Positions 59,057 to 64,000 of a stretch of 64,000 nt of DNA are shown one piece after another. The stretch lies in assembly GCF_008271695.1 (NCBI RefSeq), contig NZ_VKKY01000001.1, forward strand, positions 1,730,589 through 1,794,588, written 5' to 3'. The notes under the pieces were generated by a model. That model was given only the letters and a program-made list of their open reading frames with translations. It did not search any database and was not told where the DNA came from. The stretch's first letter is position 1; each line of letters starts with the position of its first letter. The DNA is from Rufibacter hautae. Its GTDB lineage: Bacteria > Bacteroidota > Bacteroidia > Cytophagales > Hymenobacteraceae. Position numbers and translations under genes: made by a program.

Positions 59057-59765
59057 TATACTCAAGTATTCGGTTTAACCCGATTAAAACCAATTCGGGA
59101 ATGACAAAGATGCGTGCTTTTACTGTACTTTCAAAAAACCGGGCGTCGCCGCCGCACAGAATAACCGTCAATGGTTTGTATTGACGCTCATAATGTTGAA
59201 TCATGCCCTCGGCCTCTGCCACTGCGCCATACAGAATCCCGCCTTTAATGGCCTCGGCAGTAGTTTTTCCGGGCCTTGGCAGCAATTCGTAGCCTTCCAA
59301 CAAGGGCAGCTTTCCGGTGAAGGAATGGACTGCCTGGTACCGCATGGTAATGCCCGGCGAGATACTGCCGCCCTGGAACGTACCATTGGCCTCCAAAAGG
59401 TCATAGGTAATGCACGTTCCCGCGTCTATGATGAGGCAGTGGTGGTCTTTGAACAGGTACTGGGCTCCTACCGCTGCCGCCAACCGGTCTACCCCCAACG
59501 TGTGTGGCGTTCCGTAGTTGTTGTGCACCGGTACCGGTGTCTGGGCGTGGAATAGAATCCTTTGCCCAGACACCGGGATGTGCTGCACCAGTTCTGCCGA
59601 TTCCTGGCTCACCGAAGACATGATGGCGTTTTGCAGGGTTACGCCCGCCAGCTCTTTCCCCAACGCAGGAAAGTCTGGGCAGGTGTATTGTTGCACCAAA
59701 AGCCCGTCTTGAAAAAGACCGGCTTTGATGCGGGTGTTACCCCGGTCTATCACCAGATTCAGCAT
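59049..59765 (-). CDS. coaX: Type III pantothenate kinase
   Basis: It phosphorylates pantothenate, the first step of CoA synthesis. The 238-residue acetate/sugar-kinase-fold protein starts with the phosphate loop 'LVIDRGNTRIKAGLF' and has 'TLGVDRLAAAVGAQYLF' near 88, 'CLIIDAGTCITYDLL' near 109, 'QGGSISPGITMRYQAVHSFTGKLPLL' and 'VILCGGDA' near 205. The panC and panD genes of the same pathway are in this window but in another operon. It starts 15 bp after the rluB-like stop. Confidence 0.94.
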   Translation of the reverse strand: MLNLVIDRGNTRIKAGLFQDGLLVQQYTCPDFPALGKELAGVTLQNAIMSSVSQESAELVQHIPVSGQRILFHAQTPVPVHNNYGTPHTLGVDRLAAAVGAQYLFKDHHCLIIDAGTCITYDLLEANGTFQGGSISPGITMRYQAVHSFTGKLPLLEGYELLPRPGKTTAEAIKGGILYGAVAEAEGMIQHYERQYKPLTVILCGGDARFFESTVKARIFVIPELVLIGLNRILEYNV

Positions 59766-59780
59766 TCTATGAACGACAGA

Positions 59781-61631
59781 TTACATAAAGTATTTCAGGC
59801 GCACTACTTCTTTTTCAGTGAGGAAGCGCCAGTTGCCTCTTGGCAGGTCTTTTTTGGTTAAGCCAGCATACTGCACCCGGTCCAGCGTCACTACCTCGTA
59901 GCCCAGATGTTCAAAGATGCGGCGCACAATGCGGTTTCTTCCAATGTGGATCTCGATGCCCAGGAACTTGTTGCTTTCTCCCAGAAGCGCCACGTCATCC
60001 ACTTCAGCTCTGCCGTCTTCCAGTTCCAGGCCATCCTGAATCTGCTTCACGTGCTCTTGCGTGATAGGCTTGTCCAGTTCTACCTGGTAGATTTTAGACA
60101 CCTTGTTAGAAGGATGTGTCAATTTCTGGGCCAGTTCACCGTCATTGGTGAAAAGCAACAGACCGGTGGTGTTTCTGTCCAGACGGCCTACCGGGAACAA
60201 ACGCTCTTTGGAGGCATTCTTCACCAAGTCCATCACGGTCTTGCGGCCCTCTGGGTCATCAGTCGTAGTGAGGAAGTCCTTTGGTTTGTTCAGGAGCACG
60301 TACACCGTTTTCTCGCGGCTCAGAGTCTTACGACCGTACTGCACGGTATCGGTAGGTGCTACTTTGTAGCCCATTTCGGTCACCACCTGTCCGTTTACCT
60401 TGATCTCGCCAGCAGCGATAAGCTCATCTGCCTCGCGGCGGGAGCAGATCCCGGCGTTGGCGATGTAGCGGTTCAGGCGCAGGTCTTCGTTTCCGTAGGA
60501 TTCGTCTCTTTTCTTGCGGCGCTCTTCGTAGCGTTTCAGGTTATAGAAAGGTGCCTCCTGGGTTTCCTCGTCTGAACGACCGAAACGGCCTTCTTTGAAG
60601 CCTTTGCTTTCACCTCTGGCAGGGCGCTCGTTTCTGTCTCCGCGCTCTGGTCTCCCGTTACGGTCTGGACGGGGGTTGCCACGCTCCGGACGGTCATCGC
60701 GTCTCTGAAAAGAAGGACGGTCCTCGCGGCCGCGGTTTTCACGTGGAGCATTGCGGTCAAATGGTCTGTCTCCTTCTCTACGCGCCGGGCGCTCAGTTCT
60801 GTTTTCGTCCCGATTTCCGGAAAACGGCCTGTTTTCGCGGGGAGCATCTCGGCGGCTGTCATCTGAACGGTTGAACCTGTCCTCGCGGCGTTCACCGCCC
60901 CGGTTAAAGCCACGCTCTTCTCTGCCAGTGCCTCTTTCCCTGCGGTCATCTCCGCCGCGGTTGAACCCACGATCGTTGCGGTCAGAAGAGAAACCTCCTT
61001 CGCGGCGGTCACCGCCACGGGCTCCGCGGTTGTCTTCTCTGCCAGCGCCGAAGGACGGACGGTCTGTGCCACGGCGCTCACCGCCGCGCTCGTCACGGTT
61101 ATTGAAAGAACGACGTTCGCCGCCTCTTTCCTCACCACCACGGGCTGGGCCTATGCCGCCTTCACGACGGTCATTGAAAGAACCACCACGGCGGTCATCT
61201 CTGCCTTGGCGGTTGAACCCACCTTCTCTGGCCGGTCTGCGGTCAGAGCGGTCTTCGCCTCCGCGTGGGCGGAAATCAGGGCGGTCATTGTTGCCTCTAT
61301 CTGGACGCTCAAACCCGCGGGACGGACGGAAATCGCCGCCCCGGCGGTCGCTTTCCCTTCTAGGCGCGCGTTCTCTGTTCTCGCGGTTGGTGTTTATATC
61401 TCCGTCACGGTCATCTTCGCGGCGCGGTCTTTCTGAACGCTCGCGGTCACCGGATGGTCTATCTGAATTGTCTGAATTTCTGTCCCGGTTGCGGAAGCCA
61501 CCGTCACGGTCGCCTCCCTCTGGGCGGTCAAAGCGGGTGCCTCTTCCAAATACTTTCTTTCCTTCGCCCCAAGAATTGTTATTCCGTGGACGGTCGTTGC
61601 CTTCTTGAGGCGTGTCTTCGTTTCTTGCCAT
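59781..61631 (-). CDS. rluB: RluB/RsuA-type pseudouridine synthase with a long R/G/D/N-rich N-terminus
   Basis: Residues about 1-370 are a low-complexity tract of RGG-like, RDD- and NRD-type repeats ('RGGERRSFNNRDERGGER' is typical), predicted disordered and RNA-binding. The catalytic part follows: an S4 domain ('DLRLNRYIANAGICSRREADELIAAGEIKVNG', about 385-415) and the synthase domain with 'FPVGRLDRNTTGLLLFTNDGELAQ' (catalytic Asp in GRLDRNT) near 495. It modifies 23S (or 16S) rRNA. Ordinary RluB is about 250-300 residues, so the N-terminal extension more than doubles it. Such extensions are frequent in Bacteroidota RluB. Confidence 0.92.
   Translation of the reverse strand: MARNEDTPQEGNDRPRNNNSWGEGKKVFGRGTRFDRPEGGDRDGGFRNRDRNSDNSDRPSGDRERSERPRREDDRDGDINTNRENRERAPRRESDRRGGDFRPSRGFERPDRGNNDRPDFRPRGGEDRSDRRPAREGGFNRQGRDDRRGGSFNDRREGGIGPARGGEERGGERRSFNNRDERGGERRGTDRPSFGAGREDNRGARGGDRREGGFSSDRNDRGFNRGGDDRRERGTGREERGFNRGGERREDRFNRSDDSRRDAPRENRPFSGNRDENRTERPARREGDRPFDRNAPRENRGREDRPSFQRRDDRPERGNPRPDRNGRPERGDRNERPARGESKGFKEGRFGRSDEETQEAPFYNLKRYEERRKKRDESYGNEDLRLNRYIANAGICSRREADELIAAGEIKVNGQVVTEMGYKVAPTDTVQYGRKTLSREKTVYVLLNKPKDFLTTTDDPEGRKTVMDLVKNASKERLFPVGRLDRNTTGLLLFTNDGELAQKLTHPSNKVSKIYQVELDKPITQEHVKQIQDGLELEDGRAEVDDVALLGESNKFLGIEIHIGRNRIVRRIFEHLGYEVVTLDRVQYAGLTKKDLPRGNWRFLTEKEVVRLKYFM
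60799..60837 (+). repeat. Possible family A palindrome within rluB
   Basis: CCCGATTTCCGGAAAACGG between two CTGTTTTCG words; may be chance in the low-complexity coding tract. Confidence 0.35.
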
Positions 61632-61685
61632 GTTGTTGTGAAAAACTGCAGTATCGCTACTGTATAAAAGATGTGATGCTAAAAA

Positions 61686-62249
61686 TTAGAGCGCGGCGGC
61701 TTCGCCGATGCTGTTCTCCTCCGGGGCCAGGTCTCTGAGCTGCGGAAGGTCTTTAAGGTGGTTGATGCCGAAGTATTCCATGAACTTCTGGCTGGTGCCA
61801 AACAGGACCGGGCGGCCAATGGTGTTGGCTTTGCCTTTGATTTCCAGCAGGCCTTTCTCCAGCAGGCGCTGGATGGCGTAGTCACAGCTTACGCCTCTGA
61901 TCTGCTCAATCTGCGAGCGCGTGATGGGTTGTTTGTAGGCAATGATTGCCAGAGTCTCCAAAGCCGAGGCCGACAGCTTCTTCTTGGATTTGTGCTTGAG
62001 TAAAATACTAACCGAGTCTTGGTAGGCCGGTTTGGTCAAAAACTGGTAACCACCTCCAATTGCGTATATCTGGAAAGCGAACGCATCAGTAGAGAATTGA
62101 GCATTGAGCTGCTCAATTCCCTCCAATACATCACTCACGCTCACCTCAGTGACCAGGGCCTCGGAAAGGCATTTCTGCAGTTCCTCTATAGACACCGGTG
62201 AGGTGGCGCAAAATATCAGCGCCTGAAGATGGTTCAGTAACAGGTTCAA
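61686..62249 (-). CDS. scpB: Segregation and condensation protein B
   Basis: A kleisin-associated winged-helix subunit of the SMC-ScpAB condensin, for chromosome organisation. The 187-residue product has two winged helices: 'HLQALIFCATSPVSIEELQKCL' at the start and 'KLSASALETLAIIAYKQPITRSQIEQIRGVSCDYAIQRLLEKGLLEIKGKANTIGRPVLFGTSQKFMEYFGI' near 95-165. scpA and smc are not in the window. The start is a TTG at 62249; an in-frame stop two codons upstream and the family N-terminus leave no alternative. Confidence 0.93.
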   Translation of the reverse strand: MNLLLNHLQALIFCATSPVSIEELQKCLSEALVTEVSVSDVLEGIEQLNAQFSTDAFAFQIYAIGGGYQFLTKPAYQDSVSILLKHKSKKKLSASALETLAIIAYKQPITRSQIEQIRGVSCDYAIQRLLEKGLLEIKGKANTIGRPVLFGTSQKFMEYFGINHLKDLPQLRDLAPEENSIGEAAAL

Positions 62250-62265
62250 ATTCTATGCGGTTTAT

Positions 62266-62649
62266 TTAGTCGTTGCGGCTCATTTTGGCCTCAATGGTGT
62301 GCTGCGTATGCGGCACCGCCTTTAAACGCTCCTTCGGGATCAATTTGCCAGACTTGATACACACCCCGTAGCTGCCGTTCTTGATCCGGATCAAGGCGTT
62401 CTCCAACTGTTGGATGAATTTCAACTGCCGGGAAGCCAACTGGTTCAAGCTTTCTTTCTCCTGGGTATCTGCGCCGTCTTCCAGCACTTTGGAAGTAGAG
62501 GCCGTGTTGTCTGTTCCGGAGTCATTTCTGCGGCTCAGGGTTTCCTTAATGAAGGCTACCTCTTTGCGCGCGTTATTTAGTTTCTCAATGATGATTTCCT
62601 GAAATTCGTTCAATTCCTCTTGGGAATACCGCTGTTTTTCTTCACTCAT
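62266..62649 (-). CDS. TraR/DksA-family protein with degenerate zinc finger
   Basis: The 127-residue product has the coiled-coil arm of the family ('ELNEFQEIIIEKLNNARKEVAFIKETLSR', 'LNQLASRQLKFIQQLENALIRIKNGSYGVCIKSGKLIPKERLKAVPHTQHTIEAK'). Of the four zinc cysteines of DksA, only one remains (YGVC). That loss is usual in the Bacteroidota form. It may bind RNA polymerase through its secondary channel, or have another role. It is the first gene of the long minus-strand run and precedes scpB by 16 bp. Confidence 0.85.
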   Translation of the reverse strand: MSEEKQRYSQEELNEFQEIIIEKLNNARKEVAFIKETLSRRNDSGTDNTASTSKVLEDGADTQEKESLNQLASRQLKFIQQLENALIRIKNGSYGVCIKSGKLIPKERLKAVPHTQHTIEAKMSRND

Positions 62650-63074
62650 GGCTTTAGGGTTCGTAACGGTTTAGCTATAGTTTGTTAGTATGTAAGGGTT
62701 AGCCAACTTTATTTGAGGGAGAGAACATCTTGCGTAAAGTACGGAGATTTTATACTGACCCTTGATTTTTTAAGACAATGGCTACTTATTTTTTGCGCAA
62801 AATTACAATTAATATTTCTATAAAGTAAGCAGAGAATCAAATTGATAGCCAAAATATATAATTTTATTCCATTTAACTGCTACTTACTATCTCTGGAACT
62901 CTGTTTTAAGCCTGCTTTATCAATTCTTGGTTAAAAACTGCTACTCTATTATCTTTCTGTTAAGGAGCATTTTTGATACCTGTTGATCACAGCCCATAAC
63001 GTGTACTTTTCTAAAAACCAGAAGGTCAACCACATAGTAGCTGACCTTCTGGATTGGTGCTTAGGTAAGGGATT
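62650..63074. other. Gene-free spacer upstream of the nine-gene run
   Basis: An AT-rich region of 425 bp with the ribH terminator at its right end. A weak left arm of family A (CTGTTTTAAGCCTGC near 62901) may be a decayed copy. No gene or RNA seen. Confidence 0.5.
63013..63052 (-). terminator. ribH terminator
   Basis: CCAGAAGGTCA/TGACCTTCTGG (63018-63028 and 63042-63052) with a 13-nt loop; the minus strand continues TTTTTAG. Confidence 0.8.
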
Positions 63075-63557
63075 TTAGTTTACCCAATTCAGCATCTGGA
63101 TGGCGGTTGCGGCCGCTTCCACGCCTTTGTTCCCGTGCTTGCCACCCGCACGATCCCAGGCCTGCTGCTCATCATTGGTGGTGACTAGCCCAAAAATTAC
63201 GGGCTTGTTGAACTTGAGACCTACCTGGGTAAGCCCCTGGGCAACAGCGTGGCAGATATAATCATCGTGCTTGGTTTCGCCTTTGATCACTACGCCCAAG
63301 GCGATGACCGCGTCTATCTCGTTGCTCTGAGCCAGGAACTGGGCACCCAGCGTCAGTTCAAAAGAGCCGGGCACCGTGTTGCGGTAGATGTTCTCGGGTT
63401 TGGCGCCGTGCTGCAGCAGCGTTTCATAAGCACCTATGCACAAGGTGTCGGTGATTTCTTTGTTCCACTCGGCCACTACCAGGCCAAACTTCTTGCCTGA
63501 AATATCCGGCAGGTTATCTGAATTATACTCACTGAGGTTTTTAAGGGCGCTTGCCAT
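63075..63557 (-). CDS. ribH: 6,7-dimethyl-8-ribityllumazine synthase
   Basis: The penultimate step of riboflavin synthesis. The 160-residue product has the whole family pattern: 'FGLVVAEWNKEITDTLCIGAYETLLQHG' (substrate-binding Trp near 30), 'RNTVPGSFELTLGAQFLAQ', 'AVIALGVVIKGETKHDDYICHAVAQGLTQVGLKFNKPVIFGLVTTNDEQQAWDRAGG' (catalytic His in KHDD). It forms icosahedral or decameric shells. It appears to be a single gene, with no riboswitch seen upstream. Confidence 0.95.
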   Translation of the reverse strand: MASALKNLSEYNSDNLPDISGKKFGLVVAEWNKEITDTLCIGAYETLLQHGAKPENIYRNTVPGSFELTLGAQFLAQSNEIDAVIALGVVIKGETKHDDYICHAVAQGLTQVGLKFNKPVIFGLVTTNDEQQAWDRAGGKHGNKGVEAAATAIQMLNWVN

Positions 63558-63598
63558 CTGTAAGGGAGGTTAAGGGGGCGTTGATATCTCTTGGCTGT

Positions 63599-63638
63599 GT
63601 ATTTTGGGCTTTATTTGCCAAAAACAACCCGGAAACGG
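63599..63638 (+). repeat. Dispersed palindrome family A copy
   Basis: GTATTTTGGGCTTTATTTGCC and AAAAACAACCCGGAAACGG; between ribH and the edge TPR gene. Confidence 0.6.
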
Positions 63639-63655
63639 TTCTACGCAAATTTGCA

Positions 63656-63706
63656 TAAAAAAACAGAGCGGCTGCCGAAATAATTTTCAGCAGCCGCTCT
63701 GTTTTT
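63656..63706. terminator. Terminator of the edge TPR gene
   Basis: AAAAACAGAGCGGCTGC and its exact complement around a 13-14-nt loop; T-run on both strands. Confidence 0.85.
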
Positions 63707-63725
63707 AGTTGGCTTTAAGGAGCCT

Positions 63726-64000
63726 TATTTCTTGGCTAATCCCTCGGCACGGGCCTTGTATTTCTTGGCTTCGTTTACCTCTGGGCTCAGTGGATAATCG
63801 TTGATCACGCGGTCATACACCTCAATGGCCTCTGCGTACTGGTTTGCGGCTTCGTGGGCTACGGCAGCTTTCATGAGGTACTGCGGAGAGAAGAAGTCGT
63901 TGGCTTTGTGCTCAGCGGCTTTCTTGTACAGAGAAGCAGCCTCTTCTTTCTTACCAAGTTCCAGGTTGGCATCGCCTTGCAGGCTGTAGACACGGGCTTG
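63726..64000 (-). CDS. TPR protein, C-terminal part, cut by window edge
   Basis: The minus strand is open from the right edge to a TAA at 63726. The 91 visible codons are tetratricopeptide repeats: 'SLQGDANLELGKKEEAASLYKKAAEH', 'QYLMKAAVAHEAANQYAEAIEVYDRVINDYPLSPEVNEAKKYKARAEGLAKK'. The N-terminus is outside the window, so export signal and exact role are unknown. In Bacteroidota a TPR protein next to ribH is common, but a functional link is not shown. Confidence 0.85.

Noticed and set aside
60751-61608. Serine/arginine/proline-rich plus-strand frame of 285 codons
   Set aside because: Antisense shadow of the RGG-type low-complexity tract of rluB; the repetitive DNA keeps several frames open.
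62266-62649. Decayed dksA (pseudogene) because zinc cysteines are missing
   Set aside because: The frame is intact, in operon context, and the Bacteroidota members of this family usually lack these cysteines.
1-64000. CRISPR array from the many short palindromes
   Set aside because: Copies are dispersed over the window at irregular distances of kilobases, with no unique spacers of constant length and no cas genes.

Overview
The window is a chromosomal segment of a Bacteroidota bacterium, most likely order Cytophagales and family Hymenobacteraceae (Rufibacter/Pontibacter/Hymenobacter-like). Grounds: a PorE-like TPR/propeller/OmpA lipoprotein of the type IX secretion group, a DUF4270 lipoprotein, a one-domain GT5 'glycogen synthase', a DUF1800/DUF1501 pair, the coaX–lptC–CNNM–ppiD neighbourhood, bacterial GGGP synthase, and promoters of the Bacteroidota type (TTTG, about 19-20 bp, TAnnTTTG) instead of Shine-Dalgarno sites. 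Genus is inferred from general familiarity, not from a search.

Layout. 0-7 kb: a partial secreted protein, purM, a porE-like gene, a conserved small protein and a two-gene HdrB/HdrC-like iron-sulfur oxidoreductase. 7-15 kb is the most accessory part: tRNA-Phe, a short AT-rich secreted-protein cassette bounded by two near-identical terminator hairpins, a DUF5694 protein, a cupin, two tail-to-tail HNH endonucleases (one with a ScoMcrA-like DNA sulfur-binding N-terminus), a diadenylate-cyclase-like sensor protein, and a secreted NucA-type nuclease followed by its probable NuiA-type inhibitor. 15-24 kb: surface protein plus metallophosphoesterase, a membrane J-domain/TPR protein, a holin-fold/GGGP synthase operon, an AraC regulator and an acyl-CoA dehydrogenase. 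23-27 kb: a minus-strand operon panC–panD–flippase–hldE2-like–zinc peptidase. 27-31 kb: GT5-like, DUF4270 and glmS. 31-45 kb: DUF1800/DUF1501, RidA, YihY, gltX, AIM24, cytochrome c, GH3, lptB, GH25. 45-53 kb: S9 peptidase, recJ, small membrane proteins, TPR protein. 53-63 kb: a nine-gene minus-strand run (traR/dksA-like, scpB, rluB-like, coaX, OMP, lptC, small ORF, CNNM/CBS, ppiD), then ribH and a partial TPR protein at the right edge.

The main signal that ordinary annotation does not explain is a dispersed, roughly 40-bp imperfect palindrome. I count about 30 copies by eye, nearly all intergenic, roughly one per 2 kb, with an apparent orientation bias. At least four other short palindromic repeat families occur here as well (nested inverted repeats at 35.1-35.4 kb, a 30-bp inverted pair at 48.6-48.7 kb, a 28-bp hairpin at 20.67 kb, tandem palindromes at 4.45-4.51 kb). 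No transposase, integrase, CRISPR array or rRNA gene was seen. All family calls rest on reading the sequence and remembered family features; no database search was run.
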